NCBI GenBank assembly: GCA_015064945.1
Contig: SVRF01000021.1
Span: 1 to 34,976 of the forward strand
Direction of reading: 5' to 3'
Length of the DNA: 34,976 bases
Source: Oscillospiraceae bacterium
GTDB taxonomy: Bacteria; Bacillota; Clostridia; Oscillospirales; CAG-382
In this document: in pieces, positions 14,593-22,724 of the stretch
Layout: every line of letters begins with the position of its first letter
Numbering within the stretch: position 1 is the stretch's first letter
Position numbers and translations under genes: made by a program
Notes under the pieces: model-generated
What the model was told of the DNA's origin: nothing
Database searches by the model: none
The model's input: the letters and a program-made list of their open reading frames with translations, nothing else

Positions 14593-17500
14593 ATGAAAAA
14601 ACTTAAAAAGCTATTGCTTACGGTTATTGCGGCAAGTCTTTGCATAACCTGCTTTGCACCTATCGGCGGTCTTGCAGGTAACAAAGCGTCCGCGGCAGGC
14701 ATTTCTCCCGCTTTGGATATGATCGTTACCACCCCTGCCGAGGATGCATCCACCGCTATGAACGTGGGCTTCCACGCATTGCTCGGTTACACAAATTGCT
14801 ACGTTCAGTACACTCTTAAAAGTGATACGGAATGGGCTAATGCCAAAAACCAGTCCGGCACCTACGTTGTATACGGTGCCGACGAGGAAACAAACCCCTT
14901 CTATAACGGCTACAGCAAGGACTATAGCGGGGAGAACTATTATCAAACCAACACCTTCCTTGACTACAGCGTTACCCTTAAGAACCTTAGTCCCGCTACC
15001 GAGTATAAGTACCGTGTGTGCGACGGCGCAAGGTTCAGCGATACCTATTATTTTAAGACCGCAGGCGCTGACGAGTGGAGCTTTGTTGTAACAGGCGACT
15101 TCCACGTTTATTACACCTCTACCCGTGCAGATAACGCTACAAAGGCTGTAAATGCGGCAATATCCTTGGCTGACCAGCAAAACCTGCCCCCTGTAGAGCA
15201 CATCGTTTCCATCGGCGACATTGTTGCCTGGGGCATATCCTATAACCAGTGGCAGCTGCTTGTAAGACAGCCTTACTTTAAGAATTATTCCTTTGCCAAC
15301 GCCATAGGTAACCATGACGATATGGATAGATTTGGCAACTCCAGCAGTGCCTACAACGCTATATGCTTTAACAACCCCACCAATGGCTACGGCGACCAGA
15401 TTGGCACTTGCTACTATTATTTATATAACGACGTACTGTTTATTTACGTAAACTATCTTGACCCCTCTGCCGAAGCAGAGGCATGGGCAACCAAGGTTGT
15501 TAACTCCATGGCAGGCAAATACAAGTATTCCGTGCTTGTAAACCACCGCCCCGCAACCAGCAAGTATAACGGCGGCACTTACAGCTATTTCTGGAACTAT
15601 TGGGCAGATTTTTGCGACACCAATAAAATAGATATGGTACTTGCAGGCGACCACCACGTTTATATGCGCTCCAACGCTATTAAGGATGGCAGCGTTGTTT
15701 CCGATTACAGCGCTTCCAATCCCGACGGTACCGTTTATATAGCAGCCGACTCTGCCGATGGTGACCGCGGTTCCGGTACCGATGTTACAAACAATTGGTC
15801 TGACCTTGTGGCATCCCACTACTACAGATATGAGTATTCAGGCTCTTCCTCAGACATTACAGCTATGCTTGTAACGGTTAAGGAAGATAAAATTTCCACC
15901 CAATTTGTTTATTACGAAACCAGCGCCACCGCTCCTCACCCCTCCTTCAGAGAAGGCTCTGTAAGCGGTCACACAGGCTTCTATTACGGCGACACCTCTT
16001 ACGTTTACCCCTCCGACCACAGCGCAAGCAGCGATGTACAGCCCGATATCGACGGTTTCCCTGCAGATGCGGTAAACCTTCTTTCTACCGAATATAGGGG
16101 CAGCTATAAGTATCCCACAGACTTCTACCCCGGCGGCTCTTCTTACTACAACGTTGCATACTACGGCGACAACGCCAACCAAGGCGGCAGTTACATAAGC
16201 GGTAAGCTTAACGACGGTACTCTTGCCGCAAACTCTAATCCCGGTGGCTCTAACAACGACTGGGCAGTGTTCTTCACATCCGGCGGTTATCCCGATATAA
16301 GCTTTAAGCTTAATGAAAAATCCACCGTTTACGGTATGGTGCTTAACTACCGTGGCTACACCGGCGGCGCATACAGCTCTGCTGCAGTAACCGCAGTGCG
16401 TGTAAGCGATGACGGCGAGACCTTTACAGATGTGACGGGTTACACCGTTACAAACACCGTTGCAAGCGGTGACAACTATAATTTAAACATTGTATTTGAC
16501 GAAGCTATTGAAACCAAGTATTTGCAGATAGTACTTGCCAAGCCCGACAACGGCGCAACCCGCTATGCGGTAAGTGAAGTTAAGGTTATGGGTAAGGGCG
16601 ACTGGACCGACAATGTGGGCGGCGACTATACCGTAGAATTTAAGGACTACGACGGCACCCTTCTTGGTACCCAAACTGTGGATAACGGCAAAGCGGCTGT
16701 TCCTCCTGCTGTTCCTCTCCGTGAAGGTTACTACTTTGTGGGCTGGGATAAGGATTACAACAGCATAAGCGAAGATACGGTTGTTACCGCAATGTATTCC
16801 GACGGCGAGGACGAGGTTATCTTCCTCGACTACGACGGCACAGAGCTTTCCCGTCAGACCGTAGCATTCGGCTCTGCCGCTACTGCTCCTGCAGACCCCA
16901 CAAGAGATAAGCACGTATTCCTCGGTTGGGATAAGCCCTTCGACGCAATAGCAGGCGATACGGTTATTACCGCTACCTATATCCACGAGGATGACCTTAA
17001 GCAGCAGGAAGAAGATAAAGAGATCATTCCCATCCCCTTGGGTGACAATATTTTGCTTAACAGACCCTATACCACCGTATTAAATCAATATCTCGGCGCT
17101 TCCACCGCAGACACAGGCACACTGCTTACCAACGGCAAATACCGTGGCGACGGTACCTCTCCTTGGGGCGTTATGTACCTCACTACCGTAGAATTTGCTG
17201 GCTCCGGCGCAGTTAACTCCTTAAGCTTTGAGTTTGATACAGCTACCGACGTGGGCGTTGTTATCTTCAAAAACGTTCGTATAACAGGCAACCGCGGCTT
17301 TGCGGCAGACTCTGTGGAATACTCTACCGACGGTACCAATTTCACCAAGGCAGATATCAAGTCCGCACAGGTGGCGGTACAGGGCGCAAACGAAAACGTT
17401 TATTATGATATCCGCATCATTGTTAACGCAAAGAACGTAAAGGCACTTAAGGTGGCTTGGACCAACAACGGCGAATACGTTTCTCAGTTTGACGAGGTTG

Positions 17501-17967
17501 AGGGCTACTCCTCCTACTACGCAGAAGGCGAAGAGCCTCCCTCCGGCGACTCTTCCTCCGAGGAAACATCCGAGATAATCTCTTCCGATGAAGAAACTAC
17601 AGAGGATATCAGCTCCGAAGAGCCTTCCTCCGACGAAGAAACCTCTGATGTTGTTTCCTCCGACGAGGAAACGACCGAGGACGCTTCCACCGAAGATACT
17701 ACCGAGGATGTTTCTTCCGAAGATGACGAAACCTCCGAAGATACAGCAGATGCGGTATACGGCGACGTAAACGGCGACGGTGCGATCAACAGCCTTGACG
17801 CCGCACAGACCCTTAAGCACGATGCTAAGCTCATCACCTTTGAAGAAGCTGTGCTTACTGTCGCAGACGTAAACGGCGACGGTGCAGTTAACAGTCTTGA
17901 TGCCGCACAGATCCTTAAGTATGACGCTAAGCTTATTGACAGCTTTGCCGTAGAAACGGCGGAATAA
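14593..17967 (+). CDS. secreted dockerin-bearing purple-acid-phosphatase-like metallophosphoesterase (1124 aa)
   Basis: Domains in order: signal peptide (1 to about 35, ending KASAAG); a fibronectin-like domain as in purple acid phosphatases (about 40-155); a metallophosphatase domain (about 160-440); a discoidin-like region (about 490-675); two InlB/Listeria-Bacteroides repeats (677-735 and 737-800, each ending in a GWDK...TVVTA type turn); a second discoidin-like module (817-970); an acidic Ser/Glu/Thr linker (977-1054); and a type I dockerin (1055-1117) with two DVNGDG...NSLDAAQ repeats. Metal-site motifs are GDFH (168-171), GDIVAWG (208), GNHD (239-242), NH at 317-318 and GDHHVY (352-357). 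The last is GHxH in classical enzymes, so the first His is an Asp here. Ribosome-binding site AAGGAGG. It probably hydrolyses phosphoesters outside the cell and docks to a cohesin; both are inferred. Confidence 0.85.
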   Translation: MKKLKKLLLTVIAASLCITCFAPIGGLAGNKASAAGISPALDMIVTTPAEDASTAMNVGFHALLGYTNCYVQYTLKSDTEWANAKNQSGTYVVYGADEETNPFYNGYSKDYSGENYYQTNTFLDYSVTLKNLSPATEYKYRVCDGARFSDTYYFKTAGADEWSFVVTGDFHVYYTSTRADNATKAVNAAISLADQQNLPPVEHIVSIGDIVAWGISYNQWQLLVRQPYFKNYSFANAIGNHDDMDRFGNSSSAYNAICFNNPTNGYGDQIGTCYYYLYNDVLFIYVNYLDPSAEAEAWATKVVNSMAGKYKYSVLVNHRPATSKYNGGTYSYFWNYWADFCDTNKIDMVLAGDHHVYMRSNAIKDGSVVSDYSASNPDGTVYIAADSADGDRGSGTDVTNNWSDLVASHYYRYEYSGSSSDITAMLVTVKEDKISTQFVYYETSATAPHPSFREGSVSGHTGFYYGDTSYVYPSDHSASSDVQPDIDGFPADAVNLLSTEYRGSYKYPTDFYPGGSSYYNVAYYGDNANQGGSYISGKLNDGTLAANSNPGGSNNDWAVFFTSGGYPDISFKLNEKSTVYGMVLNYRGYTGGAYSSAAVTAVRVSDDGETFTDVTGYTVTNTVASGDNYNLNIVFDEAIETKYLQIVLAKPDNGATRYAVSEVKVMGKGDWTDNVGGDYTVEFKDYDGTLLGTQTVDNGKAAVPPAVPLREGYYFVGWDKDYNSISEDTVVTAMYSDGEDEVIFLDYDGTELSRQTVAFGSAATAPADPTRDKHVFLGWDKPFDAIAGDTVITATYIHEDDLKQQEEDKEIIPIPLGDNILLNRPYTTVLNQYLGASTADTGTLLTNGKYRGDGTSPWGVMYLTTVEFAGSGAVNSLSFEFDTATDVGVVIFKNVRITGNRGFAADSVEYSTDGTNFTKADIKSAQVAVQGANENVYYDIRIIVNAKNVKALKVAWTNNGEYVSQFDEVEGYSSYYAEGEEPPSGDSSSEETSEIISSDEETTEDISSEEPSSDEETSDVVSSDEETTEDASTEDTTEDVSSEDDETSEDTADAVYGDVNGDGAINSLDAAQTLKHDAKLITFEEAVLTVADVNGDGAVNSLDAAQILKYDAKLIDSFAVETAE

Positions 17968-18034
17968 ACCTTATATAAACACGGCCACCGACCGCTGATT
18001 TATAAATTTTACATACAGAAAGGAAAAAAGTGTT

Positions 18035-21000
18035 ATGACAAAGCTTAAAAGAACACTATCCCTCGTGCTTTGCCTTGTGCTTTGCCTGTCTTTAGTTCCC
18101 GCAGGGCTTGTAAACGCCGGCGGAGAGGCTGAAACCTCCTCCCACGTTTATATGATATTCACCAACCCCGGCGAAGACTGTACGACTGAAATGCGCATAG
18201 GCTTCCACTCTGACTATCTCTACACCGACTGCTATGTAGAGTACACCACCTCTGATGATACAGGCTTCCGTTTTGCTACCCGTGCAGACGGCAGCTATGA
18301 TGATCAGAAATACCTTTGGTTCTATAACAGACTTACCACAAACGCGCTTTCCGACAGCCGTTTTGGTACCAAGTTTTTGGACTGGGGTGTAGAGCTTTAC
18401 GACCTTACCCCCGATACCGAATATATCTACCGTGTTTGTGACGGTAACGGCGCGTATTCCAAGACCTACACCTTCAAGACTGCAGGTGCAGAGGAATACT
18501 CCATTATATGGATGAGCGATGCCCACGTTAACGAAGGCTACACGGGCAGAATTAACGCTTGGCGCAATATGTTCAAGTTTGCGGAAACTCAGGCTAAGTA
18601 CGACATAGGCTTCCAGTTCTCCACAGGCGACACCACTACCAGCGGTGACAGATATGCAGACTGGCTTACCGTTGCCAACGAAGAGTTTACCCAGAAGTAT
18701 ATGATAGCTAACCTTGTGGGCAACCACGACGTTTACGACAGTATAATGGATGACGACACCGTTTATTACACCCAGTATTGGAAGAGCGGTCAGTATTTTG
18801 AAATAGTTCAAAACAACCCCAGAAACGGTTATACCGCCCTTTCCAACCGTATAAACGGCTACCTTAACACAGATAACTACCAAGGCTATGCAAATCAGTC
18901 CGCTAACGAAATGATAAGTGTTGATACCGGTGTTCACAGCGGCAAACAGATAAGCGGCGCCATGGATAACACCGACGGCAGAATGTACTGGTTCAATTAC
19001 AACCGCATTTTGTTCATCATCTTCGAATACTATTCTATGATGTCCGGTCCCGACACCAAGAACGCACTTGATTGGGCAGGCAGCGTTATAGAAGAAAACT
19101 ACGGCAACTACGATTACATCATCTGCGCAAACCACGTTAACCTTATTAACGGCGGCGGCGGTGCTTTCAGAGATTACGGTGCAACCGACTATGAATACTT
19201 CGGGCCCTTCTTTGATAAATACGGCGTTGATATGTTCCTTGCGGGCGACAACCACGTATACCTCCGCACCAACCCCATCTACGGCGGCGAAGTAAGCACC
19301 GACCCCAACAAGGGCACCTATATTATTCAGGCACCCTGTCTTTCCAGACCTCAAAACTTTACAGCTAAGGACCCTGCAGGCTATGCAGTTAAGCAGTATT
19401 CCATGTCCGGCACCACCGTTGGCGGCCTTGTTATAGACGTTGACGAAAACGGCCTTACCTTCAACTGCCTTGTATACGAAATGCTTGGCGAAACTCCCTA
19501 TTACTGCTACGATAGCTTTACCGTGCCCAAGCGTGACAGAGCGCCTTCCGCACAGGTTGGCTACTATAAGCTTAACGGTCCCGAAAAGGTTTGCTCTTCT
19601 CCTTCCGCAAGCTACGGCGAGGAAGAGATAGACTTTACCGACTACACTATGTACGTTTATGACACGTATATGAACTACGGCCTTGTTCTCGGTGCAGGCA
19701 TTGCAACATGGGTTGACCTTTCCGATGCAACCTTTATCTGCGGCGGCACCCGTGAAGGCGGCATTGGCTACCTCCCCGTAGAGATCGAACCCGAAGGCTA
19801 CAACAACACCGCAACCATTTACACTAAGGAACAATTTGAGACTATGACCTCCGTTGCAGTGCTTTCCGACCCTGCACCTGCATTGTTCGAGGGTATGTAT
19901 TTCTACTCCTTGCACGGTGACGGCACCGACTTCTATTCCGTAATGGCGTCCTACACCGATTACCACGATTGGACAGCTTGCGAAAGCTGTGAGGCTGTTC
20001 TTGTTTGCGGCAAATCCTTTAACATAGGCAATATCCTTACCCTTGACAGAATAAACGGAAATATGCTTGTGGCAATCGCTTCCGCTAACTTCAGCGAAAC
20101 TATCCCCGAAGGCATTGTTTACGCAGCAGGCAACGCAATTACCGTAGTTGGTGGCAATGCAAGCTTCCCTGGCGGCGTAACCGTTGCAGAGCTTGACGAA
20201 CGTATCCTTAACGCTAAGGTAGTTGTTGCTGCCGACGGCAACGAGCTTAAGTCCTGGGATAACGTTCCCAACGGCGCAACCGTTACCGTATACAACGGCA
20301 ACAGCGATACTGCTGTAGGCAGCTTCACTGTCAGCGTGCCCACCTATACCGTAAGCTTTTTAGCAGAAGACGGCGCTCTTATCGAAGCTCAAACCGTATC
20401 CTACGGCTGTGACGCAGTAGCTCCTGCCGCACCCGAAAAAGAAGGCTTTGAGTTTGCAGGTTGGACAGCAAACTACCGTAATGTTACAGGCGACGTTGAA
20501 ACCACCGCAACTTATACCGAGGTTGAAGAGGACGACAGCAGTACAGACGGTCCTTCCGGCGATTACACCCCTATCCTTCACGGCAACAGACTTGCAGGCG
20601 AAAGCTACACCTACACTTCTATGAACGGCTTCCAGGGCGCTTGTAAGGACGACAACGCAACCCTTCTTACCGACGGTGTTGTACGTGGCACCAACAATAT
20701 GCTTCTCGGCGGTCAGGCATTCATCACCGTAGAGCTTAACGGCACCAACCAAGAAAACATTATAGACTTTACCCTTAACGGCGCAAGAGAAATTGCATCT
20801 GTTGTTATCAAGGGCGCACGTAAAGTTAACGAGCTCAGCTCCGTTAACAGACATTGTAACATTGCTTCCATTTACTATTCTACCGACGGTCTCTCCTTTA
20901 AGCAGGCAGAGCTTACTATTACCGAAAAAGCAATAGACGGCGCGCCTCTTTACACCGAAGATAACGGCGCAACCAACTACAATCAGTTCTACAATATTAC

Positions 21001-22267
21001 CGCAACCTTCAGCGAAGCTGTAGAGAATGTTGTTGCTCTCAGAGTAATACTCAACACCGCAAGAGCTGACGGCTCCAGAGGCTACATCGTACAGCTTGAC
21101 GAAATCGAAGCCTACGGTGCAGAAGGTCCTCTTGAAGAAGAGCCCGAGGATCCTTCCTCCGATGAACCTTCCGAGGACATTCCTTCCGTAGAACCTTCTG
21201 AGGATGTTCCTTCCTCTGAGCCTTCCGAGGATGTTCCTCCCGTAGAAGACAGCTACCTCACCGTTGAGGACAATTTGCTTCTCGGCAAGGATTACACCGT
21301 GGTTTCCGACGCTACCGTTTCCAAGGCAGACAGCGGCAACCAGATGACCAACGGCGCCATCCGCGGCGACAAGGACAACGCTTGGGCAAACGACCTTGCA
21401 GTTCAGGGTGTTTCCGTAGAATGGTTTGGCACTTCCAAGACCATCACCTACACCTTCACCTTTGATGAAGCTACCGACGTTTCCGAAATCGTATTCCGTA
21501 ACGTTCGTATCGCTTCCAACCGTGCATTCGGTACCGTTGTTGTTAACGACACCAACATTGTTATGTCCGGTCAGTGGACCAAGACTCCCGTTGCAGGTGC
21601 ACCTCTTTACGGTATCGACGGCACCTCCGTTGACCAGTACTTTGATGTTTCCATCTCCGTAGAGCTTACCGGCATAACCGAACTTAAGATAGCCCTTATC
21701 ACCGATATGTACGTATGCCAGTATGACGAAATTATGGCATTCGGCGCAGCAGGCGACGAGCCTTCTTCCGATGCAGAACCCTCCGAAGAAAGCTCCGAGC
21801 TGACCTCTTCCGAGGACTCTGAAGAAAGCTCTGATGTTATCTCTGAAGAAACCTCTGATGTCATCTCCGAAGAAACCTCTGATGTTATCTCCGAAGAGAC
21901 CTCTGATGTTGTCTCCGAAGACTCCGAAGAAACTTCTGACGACGAAACCTCCGACGACACAGCAGACGTAGTTTACGGTGACGTAAACGGCGACGGCGCA
22001 GTTAACAGCCTTGACGCCGCACAGACCCTTAAGCACGATGCAAAGCTTATCACTCTTGATGACGCTGCTCTTGCTGCAGCTGACGTAAACGGCGACGGCA
22101 CGGTTAACAGCCTTGATGCTGCTCAGGTTCTTAAGTTTGACGCTAAGCTTATCACAAGCTTCCCCGTTGAAAACTCAGCTGACGAAGAAAGCTCTGAAGA
22201 ACTTTCCGTCCTTGACTCCTCCGATGCTATCGTAAACGAAGAAGAGTCTGACGAAAACGCTGAATAA
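18035..22267 (+). CDS. secreted dockerin-bearing metallophosphoesterase paralogue (1410 aa)
   Basis: Signal peptide 1 to about 28; purple-acid-phosphatase-type N-terminal domain (about 35-150); metallophosphatase domain (about 155-460) with SDAH (161-164), GD (198-199), GNHD (229-232), NH (366-367) and GDNHVYLR (404-411); a region of unknown fold (about 490-765); one InlB-type repeat (771-830); discoidin-like module 1 (about 847-1028); Pro/Ser/Glu linker; discoidin-like module 2 (1079-1245); Ser/Glu linker with 8-residue repeats; dockerin (1313-1377); and an acidic tail (1378-1410). As in its neighbour, the usual GHxH is GDxH. The first metal motif is SDxH rather than GDxH. AAAGGAAAA precedes the ATG. 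Only 67 bp without a terminator separate it from the upstream paralogue, so co-transcription is likely. Confidence 0.85.
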   Translation: MTKLKRTLSLVLCLVLCLSLVPAGLVNAGGEAETSSHVYMIFTNPGEDCTTEMRIGFHSDYLYTDCYVEYTTSDDTGFRFATRADGSYDDQKYLWFYNRLTTNALSDSRFGTKFLDWGVELYDLTPDTEYIYRVCDGNGAYSKTYTFKTAGAEEYSIIWMSDAHVNEGYTGRINAWRNMFKFAETQAKYDIGFQFSTGDTTTSGDRYADWLTVANEEFTQKYMIANLVGNHDVYDSIMDDDTVYYTQYWKSGQYFEIVQNNPRNGYTALSNRINGYLNTDNYQGYANQSANEMISVDTGVHSGKQISGAMDNTDGRMYWFNYNRILFIIFEYYSMMSGPDTKNALDWAGSVIEENYGNYDYIICANHVNLINGGGGAFRDYGATDYEYFGPFFDKYGVDMFLAGDNHVYLRTNPIYGGEVSTDPNKGTYIIQAPCLSRPQNFTAKDPAGYAVKQYSMSGTTVGGLVIDVDENGLTFNCLVYEMLGETPYYCYDSFTVPKRDRAPSAQVGYYKLNGPEKVCSSPSASYGEEEIDFTDYTMYVYDTYMNYGLVLGAGIATWVDLSDATFICGGTREGGIGYLPVEIEPEGYNNTATIYTKEQFETMTSVAVLSDPAPALFEGMYFYSLHGDGTDFYSVMASYTDYHDWTACESCEAVLVCGKSFNIGNILTLDRINGNMLVAIASANFSETIPEGIVYAAGNAITVVGGNASFPGGVTVAELDERILNAKVVVAADGNELKSWDNVPNGATVTVYNGNSDTAVGSFTVSVPTYTVSFLAEDGALIEAQTVSYGCDAVAPAAPEKEGFEFAGWTANYRNVTGDVETTATYTEVEEDDSSTDGPSGDYTPILHGNRLAGESYTYTSMNGFQGACKDDNATLLTDGVVRGTNNMLLGGQAFITVELNGTNQENIIDFTLNGAREIASVVIKGARKVNELSSVNRHCNIASIYYSTDGLSFKQAELTITEKAIDGAPLYTEDNGATNYNQFYNITATFSEAVENVVALRVILNTARADGSRGYIVQLDEIEAYGAEGPLEEEPEDPSSDEPSEDIPSVEPSEDVPSSEPSEDVPPVEDSYLTVEDNLLLGKDYTVVSDATVSKADSGNQMTNGAIRGDKDNAWANDLAVQGVSVEWFGTSKTITYTFTFDEATDVSEIVFRNVRIASNRAFGTVVVNDTNIVMSGQWTKTPVAGAPLYGIDGTSVDQYFDVSISVELTGITELKIALITDMYVCQYDEIMAFGAAGDEPSSDAEPSEESSELTSSEDSEESSDVISEETSDVISEETSDVISEETSDVVSEDSEETSDDETSDDTADVVYGDVNGDGAVNSLDAAQTLKHDAKLITLDDAALAAADVNGDGTVNSLDAAQVLKFDAKLITSFPVENSADEESSEELSVLDSSDAIVNEEESDENAE
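21830..21919 (+). repeat. 24-bp in-frame tandem repeat encoding the acidic linker
   Basis: Three full units and one partial unit of 24 bp (starting 21830, 21854, 21878 and 21902) encode SDVISEET repeats between the last discoidin-like module and the dockerin. The units differ mainly at third codon positions, so the repeat is under protein-level constraint rather than newly expanded. Confidence 0.85.
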
Positions 22268-22288
22268 TATTAATTTTAAAATTAATAT
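22267..22288. repeat. 22-bp perfect A/T-only palindrome
   Basis: Immediately overlapping the stop of the 1410-aa phosphatase is a perfect palindrome made only of A and T (ATATTAATTTT and its complement). It could form a short hairpin or protein-binding site; it lacks the G/C stem of a terminator. Confidence 0.6.
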
Positions 22289-22300
22289 CATCAGATAACA

Positions 22301-22336
22301 ATCACCCCAAGAAGTCGTCAGGCTTCTTGGGGTGAT
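22301..22336. repeat. hairpin repeat family A, copy 1
   Basis: A perfect 14-bp stem (ATCACCCCAAGAAG with CTTCTTGGGGTGAT) surrounds an 8-nt loop. Its 28-nt core (22305-22332) recurs twice in opposite orientation, with two substitutions, at 26379-26406 and 26420-26447, on the other side of the beta-helix dockerin gene. Confidence 0.8.
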
Positions 22337-22345
22337 CGATAAAAA

Positions 22346-22373
22346 GACGGCACTCCGTTTTGGGAGTGCCGTC
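22346..22373. repeat. hairpin repeat family B, copy 1
   Basis: An 11-bp stem GACGGCACTCC/GGAGTGCCGTC with loop GTTTTG. It is identical over all 28 nt to the copy at 22680-22707, 334 bp downstream. Confidence 0.85.
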
Positions 22374-22402
22374 AAGCTGATGACAAACTTGTCATCAGCT
22401 TG
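22373..22402. repeat. 14-bp perfect stem hairpin
   Basis: CAAGCTGATGACAA and its exact complement are separated by 2 nt, directly abutting the family B hairpin. No T-run follows. Confidence 0.7.
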
Positions 22403-22430
22403 GCAGAGTGCTGAGAAAGAGTGCTCACAC

Positions 22431-22522
22431 CACCCCATTGCTCACTTCGTTCGCAACGGGGACTCGCGAGACGAACCGAGGCGATAAAACACCCCATTAC
22501 TCACTTCGTTCGCAACGGGGAC
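22431..22522. repeat. direct repeat pair (about 31 nt) with CACTTCGTTCGCAACGGGGA core
   Basis: Two copies (about 22431-22463 and 22490-22522) share CACCCCATT, one substituted base and CTCACTTCGTTCGCAACGGGG, 59 bp apart. Each copy is itself an imperfect hairpin (CCCCATTGC against GCAACGGGG). A relative of the CTCAC-CGTTCGCAA core is found at 30053-30069. Confidence 0.75.
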
Positions 22523-22591
22523 CCCGAGAACTGTACATAAGTACTGTGAGCCGAGGTTCGTTTTGAACGGAAAAAATACAATATAATGCAG

Positions 22592-22620
22592 AAAAGTCAG
22601 GGAGTGCGTCCCTGACTTTT
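22592..22620 (+). terminator. intrinsic terminator-like hairpin downstream of the phosphatase pair
   Basis: A perfect 12-bp stem (AAAAGTCAGGGA with TCCCTGACTTTT) has a 5-nt loop and a T-rich 3' arm. It is the first canonical terminator after the 1410-aa phosphatase gene, about 325 bp past its stop. Confidence 0.65.
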
Positions 22621-22679
22621 CATCTTTGTGTGTAATTATATTTTTCTTTTTTCGTGGTCTGTGCCTTTGTCAGCGGTCT

Positions 22680-22712
22680 GACGGCACTCCGTTTTGGGAG
22701 TGCCGTCTTTTA
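22680..22712 (+). terminator. hairpin repeat family B, copy 2, with T-run
   Basis: The same 28-nt hairpin as at 22346-22373, here followed by TTTTATT on the + strand. It lies just beyond the 3' end of the convergent beta-helix dockerin gene and could stop + strand read-through into it. On the - strand no T-run follows. Confidence 0.6.
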
Positions 22713-22724
22713 TTAAATTATAAG

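Noticed and set aside
18092..19966. 624-codon open frame antisense to the second phosphatase
   Set aside because: It is a shadow of strong codon bias on the + strand; it has no ribosome-binding site, its translation is low-complexity Val/Gly/Cys-rich and no family is recognised.
20360..22036. 558-codon antisense open frame
   Set aside because: Same reason; the frame mirrors the repeated coding of the + strand gene, including its Ser/Glu linker.
22563..22620. Possible small RNA gene between TATAAT (22582) and the terminator at 22592-22620
   Set aside because: No -35 at a usable distance and the transcript would be only the terminator hairpin.
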